From PFL25 sp046260155 (GTDB taxonomy: Bacteria > Chloroflexota > Anaerolineae > Anaerolineales > UBA4823), in assembly GCA_046260155.1 (NCBI GenBank), contig JBJYXV010000091.1, forward strand, positions 53,642 to 117,641: a stretch of DNA of 64,000 nucleotides, in the 5' to 3' direction. The notes under the pieces are model-generated. The model saw nothing but the letters and a program-made list of their open reading frames with translations, was not told the origin of the DNA and did not search any database. Numbering within the stretch: position 1 is the first letter of the stretch; each line of letters begins with the position of its first letter. Positions 24,894 through 34,252 of this stretch are shown here, in pieces. The translations under genes were made by a program, and so were the position numbers.

Positions 24894-25760
24894 TTAATCG
24901 CCGCTGCAATCTTCTCCGCTGGTATCACACCATGCTTGTTTGCAGATGAGTGCATCCTCTTCGAGTGTGGGGCTCTCACACAAGATCCGTCCCTGGCACT
25001 CGAAATCATGCAGTGCTTTTAGAAATGATTTGTAGTCCAATTCAGAATCATCGAGGGGGAGGTGTTCTTTTTCGCCTTTCTCTCCATAATCAATGCCAGA
25101 AATATGGATATGCAGATGTTTTAATGATTCCGAGCCTAACGCACCACTGTATTCTTCCAGCATTTGTGCCCAGTGATCGTATGTGTTGAATGAGCCATCG
25201 CCTGGCCTCGCAAAGAGGTGGGCAGCATCAATGCAGGGTTGGACACCTTCAATTGCCAGGCTCATCTCAATTGTGTCGTCTAAAGATCCGAGCATTGCGG
25301 ATTTCCCCATTGTTTCCGGCCGCAGGGTTACCTGGTTATCTGCAGCTCGCAATTCCTGTATACAGCTATCCAATCGTTTGATCGCCGTAGGCAATACCTT
25401 CTCTGGTGGTTGCTGAAAATATGAACCAGGGTGAAAGACGATATCCGTTGCTCCGGCTAAATTCCCATAATGGGCAGCGTCCATAAGCCTTTTCTTGGAT
25501 TTGGGCCACTCGTCTTCGTCAGCGTTTAGATTGATGTAATAAGGTGCATGGACGCTGATCAGCACTCCGTTCTCTTCAGCAGCGACCTTGATTTCCTGGC
25601 AAGTTTTTTCAGATACACGCACAGACCTTACCCAGCCAAGCTCAAGGCTGAACAATCCGAGATCTGCACTTTGGATGACTCCACCAACACTACCTCCAGG
25701 TTTTTTTGGTGTAGATTTTGGTGATCCGACGGTACCGAATTTGAAGGATAATGCTGTCAT
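24894..25760 (-). CDS. Endonuclease IV / sugar-phosphate isomerase-fold TIM-barrel protein
   Basis: A 288-residue AP-endonuclease-2 superfamily barrel. Metal-ligand-like motifs in order are SVHAPYYINL, DIVFHPGSY, LRPETMG, CIDAAHLFARPG, LHIHISGIDYG and ILCESPT. These match the zinc-site order of endonuclease IV (His, His, Glu, Asp-His, His, Asp-x-His, Glu) with deviations. DNA repair at abasic sites is the family expectation; a sugar isomerase role cannot be excluded. It closes the yqeY-pgpH-ybeY-dgkA run. Confidence 0.8.
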   Translation of the reverse strand: MTALSFKFGTVGSPKSTPKKPGGSVGGVIQSADLGLFSLELGWVRSVRVSEKTCQEIKVAAEENGVLISVHAPYYINLNADEDEWPKSKKRLMDAAHYGNLAGATDIVFHPGSYFQQPPEKVLPTAIKRLDSCIQELRAADNQVTLRPETMGKSAMLGSLDDTIEMSLAIEGVQPCIDAAHLFARPGDGSFNTYDHWAQMLEEYSGALGSESLKHLHIHISGIDYGEKGEKEHLPLDDSELDYKSFLKALHDFECQGRILCESPTLEEDALICKQAWCDTSGEDCSGD

Positions 25761-25799
25761 GGGATGCCTCTATTGATCAAATACTATGATGACTTGAAA

Positions 25800-26183
25800 T
25801 TAATTGAATACCTGCATCAATCGTTCCCACAAAGGTGGACCCAAAATAATTATACCGATTATTGCAGATGAAGCAGCTGCGATCAGCACGGCACTTGCGC
25901 CCACATCTTTGCTGATCTTAGCCAGATCGTGCTGTTCAGGGCTAGCCAGATCGACAATCGCTTCCAGGGCTGTATTGATGAATTCTGCGGTCCAAACCAT
26001 GGCGATAGCGATGACGATCATTGCCCAATCATACCTGTTCAAGCCCAACCAGAAGGAAATTCCTATTACGCATACACTGATGATCGCATGGATCCAGGCA
26101 TTTCTCTGCGTGCGGATAACGTACCACCAACCCCCAATTGCGTATCGGAAGGAAAGAGCCCTGGATTTGAAGAATTCGAACAT
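25800..26183 (-). CDS. dgkA: DgkA-type diacylglycerol/undecaprenol kinase
   Basis: A small integral-membrane lipid kinase, 127 residues from ATG 26183, which lies directly after the ybeY stop. A TTG at 26207 would give 8 more residues and overlap ybeY. Three membrane helices are visible (about residues 33-50, 52-70, 100-118). The active-site signature EFINTALEAIVDL and the DLAKISKDVGASAVL stretch are intact. In Gram-positive-like clusters with ybeY and pgpH this enzyme recycles undecaprenol for cell-wall synthesis. Confidence 0.92.
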   Translation of the reverse strand: MFEFFKSRALSFRYAIGGWWYVIRTQRNAWIHAIISVCVIGISFWLGLNRYDWAMIVIAIAMVWTAEFINTALEAIVDLASPEQHDLAKISKDVGASAVLIAAASSAIIGIIILGPPLWERLMQVFN

Positions 26184-26184
26184 A

Positions 26185-26661
26185 TTATCTTTCGGATTGA
26201 ACTTCAATGTCAGCCAAATTGACTTGAACGCCCAATTCTGCTAACACTTGCTTTTGAGCATGCCACATTCTGGCTTTCTTTTCAGGTTGATCGTGGTTGT
26301 GGCCCAGCAAGTGCAGGATGCCGTGAATCGTCAATAGATATAACTCAGCGGTGACTGTATGACCGGCTTTTTCTGCTTGGGCCTGTGCTCTGGGGAAGGA
26401 TACGATGACATCACCGAGATATGGATTTCCTGAATCAGGGTCAACGTGCTGTGCGGGAAATGCGAGCACATCTGTTGGTTTATCCTGTCCTAAAAACTCA
26501 TAATTCAGTTCCCGAATGCGTTCATCATTATCAATCGCTAATGAAAGGTCATACTCGATAGATACCCCCTGGGCATCGAGGGTTGCTAATATGCATTTGT
26601 GGAAATTTGGAAGATCGGGCGAGTTTTGAAATTCGGGAGCGATCTCGATGAAAATTGTCAT
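26185..26661 (-). CDS. ybeY: Endoribonuclease YbeY
   Basis: A zinc-dependent single-strand RNase in 16S rRNA maturation and ribosome quality control. The 158 residues end in the metal motif HGILHLLGHNHD (HxxxHxxxxxH type). Upstream lie IRELNYEFLGQDKPTDVLAFP and GDVIVSFPRAQAQA, both diagnostic. The ATG begins immediately after the pgpH stop (TGAATG), indicating coupled translation. Confidence 0.95.
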   Translation of the reverse strand: MTIFIEIAPEFQNSPDLPNFHKCILATLDAQGVSIEYDLSLAIDNDERIRELNYEFLGQDKPTDVLAFPAQHVDPDSGNPYLGDVIVSFPRAQAQAEKAGHTVTAELYLLTIHGILHLLGHNHDQPEKKARMWHAQKQVLAELGVQVNLADIEVQSER

Positions 26662-28833
26662 TCAAGAATCCGCAGGAGGGGTAGCTGACACATTTGGCGA
26701 TTTCCTTGAGATGATCGGAACAGTCGGGACCTCATCAACCTTGGGAGGCAGCTCTTTCTTTGCATCCGGGTATTCGATCCTTGGGTGGTAGATTCCCCTC
26801 AAAGTATTGGTGAAGGAATTAATCAGAATATCCAGGTCTCGTAAAGTCAAATTAGTCTCATCGAGTTGGCCGGAAGACAGGCGGTTTTCGATCACACTTT
26901 TAATCACTTTTCGAAGCGCCTCTTCATCAGGAGGATGTTCCGCCCTTACTCTTGCTTCGCTTCCATCGGCAAGCATTAAAATAGCTGTCTCCCGGGATCT
27001 TGGTCTTGGTCCAGGATAACGAAATTGATTTTCATCTACTAAGCTTTCATCGCCACCTGCAGCTTCAACCGCTTTTGCATATTGGTACCGGGTGAGCATA
27101 TTGCCATGGTGTTCTCTTATAAAATCTTGAATGCGGCGGGGTAGACGGTATTTCCGAGCCAGTTCTAAACCATCAGGAACATGGCGAATTATCAGCTGTG
27201 AGCTGGATAAGGGTGAAAGTTTGTCATGTGGGTTTGCATTGCCAGGAAGCTGATTCTCGATATAGAAAAATGGATTGAGAGCTTTCCCGGCATCATGGTA
27301 AATCGCTCCGACACGGGTCAGTAATGTATCTGCTCCAATGTTCTCTGCAGCCTGTTCAGCCAGGTTGGCCACCTGCAAGCTGTGCTGGTAGGTGCCTGGG
27401 GCATTTCTGAGGATGAACTGAAGCAGTGGGTGATCTGGGCGAGAGATTTCCATCAACTGTAAGGCTGTTGTCATACCCAAAATCTGGGCAGATATATATT
27501 CAAGCAAAACAGCTAGACTACTGGAAGCTATGCCGTTAACCAATGCAATCCCGATCAAAGCTGCGATATTGAGATAATCAATGTTTGGTTGGGCGATTCT
27601 GAATGCAATAATCACCATTATTTCAGAGAACGCAATTAAAGTCGCTGCCCAGAAGAAAGAAGTGATGCGCCTGGCAGCGCCTAAGGCGAAAATGCCAGTA
27701 TAGCTTCCAACTAAATTATACAGAGTGAGTTCGAATCCATTTGGCGTGTCGTATGCAAAGAGGATACAAAGTGGGAGCGTGAAAACGAGTGCAGTTTGAA
27801 TGCCATACAACGAGGTGACAACCAGGCCGAATGCAGCTAATGGGAAAATATAGGGGATTAGCGATTGACTGTTTACCAGAAAACGGCCACCAATCAGGAA
27901 GACAACAAAAAGGATAATGATGACTGACAAGCCCCGTAAATCCTCCACCATGGAAGGATTGCGGCTCAAGTACACCAGGAGGTAGGTCAGAGTAATTAAC
28001 GCCAGGGCACCCGCACTCAACAGATCCTGCCAGCGGGTTTGTGTTTTCACAAGATCGTACTGCTCTAAGGCTTCGATGTCGGTTTCGCTGATGATTTGAC
28101 CCTTTGAAAGCAGCGTTTGACCCTGGATAAATGATCTTTCCACTGGAGTGACTGCCTCACTGGCAGCCTGCCGGGCAGTCTCAGTCAGAACTTCACTGTA
28201 CAAGCTGTTTGGAGCGACAAACCCTGTTACCAGGTCCGCCACAATTCTTGCCTGATCTACGGGCAGGGCAAGACTGACCAGGGGAGGGACCATGCTTCGG
28301 GCAGTTTCGAGCTGGTTCTCGCGGATCGTAGAACGCATCACCTGTTCCAGGACCACGATGGCTTCCTGTTGGATTGCTTGCCAGCGAGAGTCGCTCAATT
28401 CGAGGATACTTTGCGCGGTTTCTTGGTCTAATTCGATATTCTCAAGGGCTGCCAGATCATCTAATTTCTCTTCATCAGAAGCAAATGAATCGGCCCGCAC
28501 ACTGGTAATGAAGGCCAAAGTACCTCGCAAACTTTCTAATTGCTCTCTGGCAATAGATGTATCGGGTGGTGAATAAATAGGGGATACAGAATTTGCAGCT
28601 GCTTCTCGTTGTGATGCGGTTAATATCTCACTCGAGTATGTCAAGGACCGGGGAGCTACGATCTCGCGGGAAGCTACCTCCCCGGCACTGATTTGAGAAT
28701 CGATTTGTGTGGTGATAAATGGAATCATCAAGCCAGCCATGATGAGCACAAATAAGGCCAGCAGCAGAAATACTAATCCAATGTTCCGCCGGCGGATAAT
28801 TTCAATTTGGGATGCAGCTTGATTTCCAGCCAT
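26662..28833 (-). CDS. pgpH: PgpH-type 7TM HD-domain phosphodiesterase
   Basis: A 723-residue membrane phosphodiesterase, in characterised members hydrolysing cyclic di-AMP. An N-terminal membrane helix (residues 16-40) precedes a large extracytoplasmic 7TMR-HDED domain (to about 290), including TSEILTASQREAAANSVSPIY. Seven membrane helices follow (about 280-480). The C-terminal HD domain has GTYQHSLQVANLAEQAA and GAIYHDAGK, with HIP-like RHVPDGLELARKYRLP and FIREHHG. It is followed by ybeY and dgkA, the classical neighbours. Confidence 0.93.
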   Translation of the reverse strand: MAGNQAASQIEIIRRRNIGLVFLLLALFVLIMAGLMIPFITTQIDSQISAGEVASREIVAPRSLTYSSEILTASQREAAANSVSPIYSPPDTSIAREQLESLRGTLAFITSVRADSFASDEEKLDDLAALENIELDQETAQSILELSDSRWQAIQQEAIVVLEQVMRSTIRENQLETARSMVPPLVSLALPVDQARIVADLVTGFVAPNSLYSEVLTETARQAASEAVTPVERSFIQGQTLLSKGQIISETDIEALEQYDLVKTQTRWQDLLSAGALALITLTYLLVYLSRNPSMVEDLRGLSVIIILFVVFLIGGRFLVNSQSLIPYIFPLAAFGLVVTSLYGIQTALVFTLPLCILFAYDTPNGFELTLYNLVGSYTGIFALGAARRITSFFWAATLIAFSEIMVIIAFRIAQPNIDYLNIAALIGIALVNGIASSSLAVLLEYISAQILGMTTALQLMEISRPDHPLLQFILRNAPGTYQHSLQVANLAEQAAENIGADTLLTRVGAIYHDAGKALNPFFYIENQLPGNANPHDKLSPLSSSQLIIRHVPDGLELARKYRLPRRIQDFIREHHGNMLTRYQYAKAVEAAGGDESLVDENQFRYPGPRPRSRETAILMLADGSEARVRAEHPPDEEALRKVIKSVIENRLSSGQLDETNLTLRDLDILINSFTNTLRGIYHPRIEYPDAKKELPPKVDEVPTVPIISRKSPNVSATPPADS

Positions 28834-28841
28834 GTCCTCAG

Positions 28842-29300
28842 TTACTCACCCATCAGTTTCGCGCGAACAACCGCGCTTACTCGTGAACCTTCTGCACGAC
28901 CCTGGATCTGGGGCATAATTGTTTTCATGACCTTACCCATATCTTGGATGGATACCGCTCCAACCTGATCGATCGCCTGCGTGATTATTTCTTCGATCTG
29001 TTGATCACTGAGTGGTTGAGGCAAATATTCTTCTAAGATGTGGATCTCTGGTTCAGTGTCTTCTATAAGATCTGCACGACCTGCTCTTTCCGCGTCGGAT
29101 ATTGTTTCTCGAAGGGATTTGATCTCTTTTTGAAGCACACCGAGCACGTCTTCGTCTGATAAAGGGTGCCCTCTATCAATTTCAGCCAGCTTGATGGAGG
29201 ACAAAACCATGCGCAAGGTGCGTTTTTTGACTTCATCACCTGATTTGATTGCAGTTTTTAAGTCCTGTTCGATTTTCTTTTGGTTCTCCATGGGTTTCAT
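28842..29300 (-). CDS. yqeY: GatB/YqeY domain protein
   Basis: A 152-residue helical protein resembling the C-terminal tRNA-binding tail of GatB. Signatures are LKTAIKSGDEVKKRTLRMVLSSIK at 14-37, AERAGRADLIEDTEPEI, LEEYLPQPLSDQQIEEII and the terminal MGKVMKTIMPQIQGRAEGS. The role is unproven, probably in tRNA-dependent amidation or translation. It lies 8 nt upstream of pgpH, in the same transcript. Confidence 0.93.
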   Translation of the reverse strand: MKPMENQKKIEQDLKTAIKSGDEVKKRTLRMVLSSIKLAEIDRGHPLSDEDVLGVLQKEIKSLRETISDAERAGRADLIEDTEPEIHILEEYLPQPLSDQQIEEIITQAIDQVGAVSIQDMGKVMKTIMPQIQGRAEGSRVSAVVRAKLMGE

Positions 29301-29440
29301 TATACCTATTTTCGAGAAAATCGTATTGAATGCGTAGGAATAAAGCCATCATCCCATCGGTTTAAACATTGGTTTTCCAGCTGGTAAACGGATTTAAAGA
29401 TGAAAATCCTCTTGATAAGCCTCTTGCCTTTGGTCGGCGA

Positions 29441-30730
29441 CTAAACTGTCCCCGTAAAACCGTGTTGGTCTTTACTGGATAAACGGACCGGGGTAATCTG
29501 GTTCCATAAATCTTGGTTGGCATTCACGTGGACACGTAAATAATTATCAGTTAACCCGTGCAGATGCCAGGTTTCCGCATCCATTTTGGTGACGCTCTCC
29601 CAAAGAACTGGCAATGTTTGATTATAAAATTTGCGCTGGTAATGGCTTTCAGTTTCACTCAGTATTCCCCGAAGAGACGCATTCCTTTCTTTCCTCAATG
29701 CGTGAGGTACCTGGTCAGGCATGGTAGCGGCTGCAGTTCCTGGTCTAGCAGAATAGGTGAAGACATGACCACCTGAGAAGGAAATTTGGCGAATGAAATT
29801 CACAGTTTCTTCAAATTCTTGCTCGGTTTCCCCTGGAAACCCGGCGATTAAATCCGTGGTAATGGCAATATCTGGACAGGCATTCCTGGCAGCTTTGACT
29901 AAATCAGAATATTTTTCTGGTGTTGTGTTGCGCGCCATTCTGCGAAGTACAGTTTTTGATCCGGATTGGAGGGGTAAATGTAGATGACGGCACAACCGCG
30001 AATCCTCCCATAGTTTGAAAAAATCGCCATCTAAATCCCATGGTTCAAGGGAAGATAATCTCAGGCGAGGCACATCCGTTTCTGCCAAAATCATCTCGAT
30101 TAAAGTTTTGAGGTGTTTTTTGTCTGGTAAATCTTTTCCCCAAGAACCCAAATGTACTCCAGTTAAAACGATTTCCTTTGCGGCTTTGTTTTCGTCAGGT
30201 TCATCACGAAGAACGGTTTTGATATCTGCAAGAATTTCACCTGGTGATCTGCTTTTTCCCCCGCCGCGTGCAATTGTAGTCACACAGAATGTACAATGAT
30301 TATCGCAGCCATCCTGAACTTTTATTACTGCCCTAGTCCGGAAGCGTGCACCGGGTATGAATTCCCTGGATAATGGTTCGAGATCAAAAAATTCCGTTGG
30401 GATTTGGAGAACTTGCTCAACTAAATGGTCTTTTTGATGATTCTTGATGATCTGGGTAACGCCTGGCAACCGGGCAGCTTGTTCCGGATTCAAGGTTGAC
30501 CAGCAACCTGTGACTATAATTTGATTCGCTCCAACACGGGCTGCCTTGCGTATTTTTCCCCTCGAATCAGAATCTGCCGCAAAGGTTACCGTACAGGTAT
30601 TAATCACTGCAATATCAGCGTCTTCAGGAGATTGTACAAGAGTATGTCCGGCAGTCCGGAATTTGCTCGCATAACTTTCGATTTCGCTTTGATTTAACCG
30701 GCAACCAACGGAGTCAAGGAAGATTTTCAT
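29441..30730 (-). CDS. mtaB: tRNA t6A37 methylthiotransferase MtaB
   Basis: A radical-SAM methylthiotransferase that converts t6A37 to ms2t6A37 in ANN-decoding tRNAs. The 429-residue chain has the N-terminal UPF0004 domain (LDSVGCRLNQSEIES, NTCTVTFAADSDSRGKIR, VTGCWS), whose three Cys hold an auxiliary [4Fe-4S] cluster. The radical SAM cluster motif is CDNHCTFC, and the MtaB-type DLIAGFPGETEQEFEETV is clear. The TRAM domain at the C-terminus appears short. It begins the minus-strand run through yqeY, after a 140-nt gap. Confidence 0.93.
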   Translation of the reverse strand: MKIFLDSVGCRLNQSEIESYASKFRTAGHTLVQSPEDADIAVINTCTVTFAADSDSRGKIRKAARVGANQIIVTGCWSTLNPEQAARLPGVTQIIKNHQKDHLVEQVLQIPTEFFDLEPLSREFIPGARFRTRAVIKVQDGCDNHCTFCVTTIARGGGKSRSPGEILADIKTVLRDEPDENKAAKEIVLTGVHLGSWGKDLPDKKHLKTLIEMILAETDVPRLRLSSLEPWDLDGDFFKLWEDSRLCRHLHLPLQSGSKTVLRRMARNTTPEKYSDLVKAARNACPDIAITTDLIAGFPGETEQEFEETVNFIRQISFSGGHVFTYSARPGTAAATMPDQVPHALRKERNASLRGILSETESHYQRKFYNQTLPVLWESVTKMDAETWHLHGLTDNYLRVHVNANQDLWNQITPVRLSSKDQHGFTGTV

Positions 30731-30759
30731 AAATAATTTTTACAGTTCACAGAATCTAT

Positions 30760-31461
30760 TTAAGGCTTCGTTACGGAGAAATTATCAAACAATACCACGT
30801 TTTCTGAATCATTCAATGTTCCAGCCAGTATTCCAACATCTCCGCGCTGTAATTCAGAATCCTTAACCCGGACCAATTCTTGACCGTTAACTGCCATTAC
30901 AAGCTGTTCCCCAATGCAATCCGCACGAAGATGATTTTTTATCTTTCCCTGGGATATCAGTTCGCTGGGAAGGAGTCCCGGTGATCCGATCATAGATTGA
31001 ACACCATCAATCATTTTGCCAACTCCGTAATATCCATCGCTGCTGATCACGAAGAAGTAGTAATTCCTTTGATCAGCAGCTCGACAAATTAAACCAAACA
31101 AGTCATCAGAGTATCCAACAACTTTGATCATATCTACATTAACCTGGACATCTGTAAATATCAATCCAGGGCCTGTGGACAGCATTTGATGATCGCCCAA
31201 TACATGAATACGGAAAAAGGTGTCAAAATAATCCATGGTGCCTTTTTCGATATCGTCAATTTGATCCCAGCCGCTGTTTGGATCAGAGAAATCATCCTGG
31301 TAGAGTACGGCTCCCGGAGGCGTCTCAAAGAAGCTTGCAGAGAGGTACGGTATTTGGCAGGCAATAAACAGTACTCCAAGGATGAAAATCAATATACTAA
31401 TTGGGAGTCCAGATATTAACTTCAATCCATTAATCTCCGTTGGAAATTGAAATTGTAGCAC
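30760..31461 (-). CDS. Lipoprotein with concanavalin-like beta-sandwich domain
   Basis: A 233-residue surface protein. A hydrophobic signal (ISILIFILGVLFIAC) ends at a lipobox Cys35. The rest resembles the laminin-G/concanavalin-like domain of many Chloroflexota proteins: LYQDDFSDPNSGWDQ at the start, strand-rich core with YYFFVISSDGYYGVGKM, and a closing LFDNFSVTKP. Such domains bind carbohydrate or simply act as scaffolds. It sits 20 nt after the TPR gene, in the same direction. Confidence 0.75.
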   Translation of the reverse strand: MLQFQFPTEINGLKLISGLPISILIFILGVLFIACQIPYLSASFFETPPGAVLYQDDFSDPNSGWDQIDDIEKGTMDYFDTFFRIHVLGDHQMLSTGPGLIFTDVQVNVDMIKVVGYSDDLFGLICRAADQRNYYFFVISSDGYYGVGKMIDGVQSMIGSPGLLPSELISQGKIKNHLRADCIGEQLVMAVNGQELVRVKDSELQRGDVGILAGTLNDSENVVLFDNFSVTKP

Positions 31462-31481
31462 AAGTGACCTTGTTGTTCCTT

Positions 31482-32885
31482 TTAAGGGAAATGCGTTTCA
31501 AGCAAACGCCTGGCTTGTTGGGCAACCGGAGAATCAGGGGCAGAATAGGAAATTGCTGCTCTAAAATGCTGGTATGCTCCTAGGGGATCATTTTCTGTGA
31601 TGCTGACCAAACCAAAGTGTAAATGTGCGGGAGCATACTTATCATCGACTGCCAGAGCTCGCGTCAAAAACCTGCGAGCAAGGATTGGATTATCCAGGAG
31701 CAGGTAGATCTGGGCAAGGATATCCAATCCTTCTGGATCTTCTGGAGCGAGGATAACAGCTCGTCTTGCTGCTGATGCCCCTTTATCGCGTAAGTCAATT
31801 TCATAGCGGATATAATAGTTTGCCAGCGTGTGCAAGTAGGTGGGGTCTTTTGGAGAAATTTCTGTCGCACGCAGGTAATGCGATTCGGCTGCAGCTATGT
31901 TACCCATTAATCCCAGAGTGTTTCCGATTTCTGCCTGTATTGCCGGGTTGTTTTCATCCAGCTGGCTGGCTGCGTATAGATAAACGAGGGCCAGATCATA
32001 GCGCTCCTGGCGCTGCCAGTAAAGTGCGAGCAGCATGTTTCCAGCGATAGATTCGGGATCCATTTCCAGCGCTTTCTCGATTGGAGGCAATCCATCGCCG
32101 CCAATTTGCTGGAGTGCTTCTCCGAGATATGCCCAAGCATCGGAGTTGTTGGGGTTAACCGCAATAGCGTTGGTTAACGCTCTGGAGGCAAGTTCCCATT
32201 CCCCGAATGAAGCAAGTATCTGACCAGCGACCACCAGGGGATAAGATTTTTCATCGGAATTCAGGGCAGTGCGAAGCTTTCGGATGGGGGATTTGAGATC
32301 TGAATTTAATGTTGGGGATAATTCGCTGGCTAATGTCAGGTAAGCTAGGGCAGCCTCCGGCTGAGAAGCTGCCAGCATTATTCCAAGCCGGTAATTATAT
32401 TCAGAATTGCCTGGTACGAGTGTTACAAGGTCTCTTTGCGCTTGGATTGCATTTTCCCAATCATCAATCTGCAGGTAAGCTCGAATCAGCTTCATGTAAA
32501 TCTCGGTGTCCCGAGTGAAATTTGTTGCTTTTTCCCAATATTGGATCGAGGATAGGGTATTGTTTTCCTGCTGGGCGATATCCCCCAGGAGAATATATCC
32601 TGCAGCTGATAGAAGCCCAGCTTCCTGAACCTGATTGAGGTACTCCTTCCCAGTTTTCAGGTCCCCAGCCTTAAATGCATTGATACCTGCTTGCTCGAGA
32701 AGTGCGCTGGGGTTTGGCGAATATTTCGCGGCTTGGGCCAGGTATAATGCAGCCTTCGATAAATCGCCTGATTCATTAGCCTGGTTGGCCTGGTTGAGGT
32801 ATCGATCCAGGGGTGCCCAATTACCAGCTGCCAGGACCAAAACCAGGATGATTAAGGATACAATAACCTTCAAGACCCTTTTCAT
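31482..32885 (-). CDS. TPR-repeat protein, membrane anchored
   Basis: 467 residues from ATG 32885, beginning MKRVLKVIVSLIILVLVLAAG, a signal anchor. About ten to twelve tetratricopeptide units fill the remainder (for example PNNSDAWAYLGEALQQIG, DENNPAIQAEIGNTLGLMG, PKDPTYLHTLANYYI). It is a protein-protein interaction scaffold on the outer face of the membrane. A reading from 32939 is possible, but a TATAAT (32910-32915, minus) lies inside that extension, so ATG 32885 is preferred. The short leader would be about 18 nt. Confidence 0.8.
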   Translation of the reverse strand: MKRVLKVIVSLIILVLVLAAGNWAPLDRYLNQANQANESGDLSKAALYLAQAAKYSPNPSALLEQAGINAFKAGDLKTGKEYLNQVQEAGLLSAAGYILLGDIAQQENNTLSSIQYWEKATNFTRDTEIYMKLIRAYLQIDDWENAIQAQRDLVTLVPGNSEYNYRLGIMLAASQPEAALAYLTLASELSPTLNSDLKSPIRKLRTALNSDEKSYPLVVAGQILASFGEWELASRALTNAIAVNPNNSDAWAYLGEALQQIGGDGLPPIEKALEMDPESIAGNMLLALYWQRQERYDLALVYLYAASQLDENNPAIQAEIGNTLGLMGNIAAAESHYLRATEISPKDPTYLHTLANYYIRYEIDLRDKGASAARRAVILAPEDPEGLDILAQIYLLLDNPILARRFLTRALAVDDKYAPAHLHFGLVSITENDPLGAYQHFRAAISYSAPDSPVAQQARRLLETHFP

Positions 32886-33004
32886 TTGAGGTAGATTCGA
32901 CACACGGAAATTATAGCCGAGCAGATCAATTGATGACATTCTTCAATTGTTTGATTATCTTTGACTGATTATAATTAAACCTGGTCAAGTAGGATGGAGG
33001 CAAC

Positions 33005-34219
33005 ATGGATTTCGCATTAACAGATGAACATCGTATGGTTCAGGACCTGGTTAAAGGATTTGCCCAGAAGGAGGTCGCGCCGATCATAAAAGAATATGAT
33101 CGCAAACAAGAAATGGCTGATTTCATTCTGCCCCGCATGGGGGAATTGGGTATTCTCGGCATCTGTTTCCCGGTTCGATATGGCGGTCAGGGTATGGATT
33201 ACATTTCATTGGGTCTTGCATGCGAGGAGCTTGAAGCTGTCGATAGTACATTGCGTGTGGTGATGTCAGTCCATGTCGGGTTAAACAGTATGGGGTTGCT
33301 GCAATGGGGGAACGATTTTCAGAAGGAAAAATTCCTTATTCCACAAGCTCGAGGCGAAAAAATTGCCTGTTTCGGATTGACCGAACCTGGAGCGGGATCT
33401 GATGTTGCTGCGATGACCAGTACTGCAAAGCGTTCGGGTGATTCATACATTATTAATGGTGAGAAAATGTGGATCTCACTGGCGACCAAAGCAGATCATG
33501 CATTGGTGGTTGCAAGGACTGATCCAGACGCGGCAGATCCACATCGAGGATTGAGCGCATTTATTATTGAACTTGACCGTCCTGGTGTCTCCACTGGAGA
33601 TATCCACGGCAAGCTGGGAGTTAGAGCGGGATCTACCGGGTGGATTGCATTCCAGGATGTTGAGATCCCGCTGGATCACCTGCTTGGTGAGGAGGGTGAA
33701 GGTTTTAAAATCGCCATGTCGTGCCTGGATAATGGCCGCTACACCGTGGCAGCTGGCGCGACCGGGTTAATCAGGGCGAGTATGGAAGCAAGCCTGAACT
33801 ACACGCACGAAAGACGGGCTTTTGGGCGTGAAATTGGTAAATTTCAGCTCATTCAGCAGAAAATTGCCCACATGGTAAAATCTTACGAAGCTGCGAAGTT
33901 ATTATATTTACGTGCTGGATGGATGAAGAATCAAGGATTACGCAACAGCCAAGAGACATCCCTGGCGAAGTGGTTTGCCACCGATGAGTCGTTTGCTGCC
34001 GCCTCGGAGGCGGTTCAAATCCATGGTGCCTATGGTTATAGTGATGAATATAATGTGGAACGTTATCTACGAAATGCCAAAGGAGCCATTATCTATGAAG
34101 GGACCAGTGAAGTTCACCAATTAATACAAGCTGGATATGCTCTAGGGTACCGGGAGGATCCTCCGTTACGCTGTGAATTACCAGCTTATAATGCAGAGGC
34201 CTGGCAAAATCTGCAATAA
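33005..34219 (+). CDS. Acyl-CoA dehydrogenase
   Basis: An FAD enzyme that introduces the alpha-beta double bond into acyl-CoA thioesters and passes electrons to ETF. The 404 residues show the full three-domain layout. FAD/substrate motifs are FGLTEPGAGSDVAAM near 123 and WISLATKADHALVVART, with RRAFGREIGKFQLIQQKIA near 270. The catalytic base is probably Glu365 in IIYEGTSEVHQL, the position used by butyryl/short-chain and glutaryl-type members. GGATGGAGG precedes the ATG. etfB and etfA follow, so electrons probably leave through this ETF. Confidence 0.93.
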   Translation: MDFALTDEHRMVQDLVKGFAQKEVAPIIKEYDRKQEMADFILPRMGELGILGICFPVRYGGQGMDYISLGLACEELEAVDSTLRVVMSVHVGLNSMGLLQWGNDFQKEKFLIPQARGEKIACFGLTEPGAGSDVAAMTSTAKRSGDSYIINGEKMWISLATKADHALVVARTDPDAADPHRGLSAFIIELDRPGVSTGDIHGKLGVRAGSTGWIAFQDVEIPLDHLLGEEGEGFKIAMSCLDNGRYTVAAGATGLIRASMEASLNYTHERRAFGREIGKFQLIQQKIAHMVKSYEAAKLLYLRAGWMKNQGLRNSQETSLAKWFATDESFAAASEAVQIHGAYGYSDEYNVERYLRNAKGAIIYEGTSEVHQLIQAGYALGYREDPPLRCELPAYNAEAWQNLQ

Positions 34220-34252
34220 TCTAAACTCAATAAATAATAAAAGGAGGTTGCT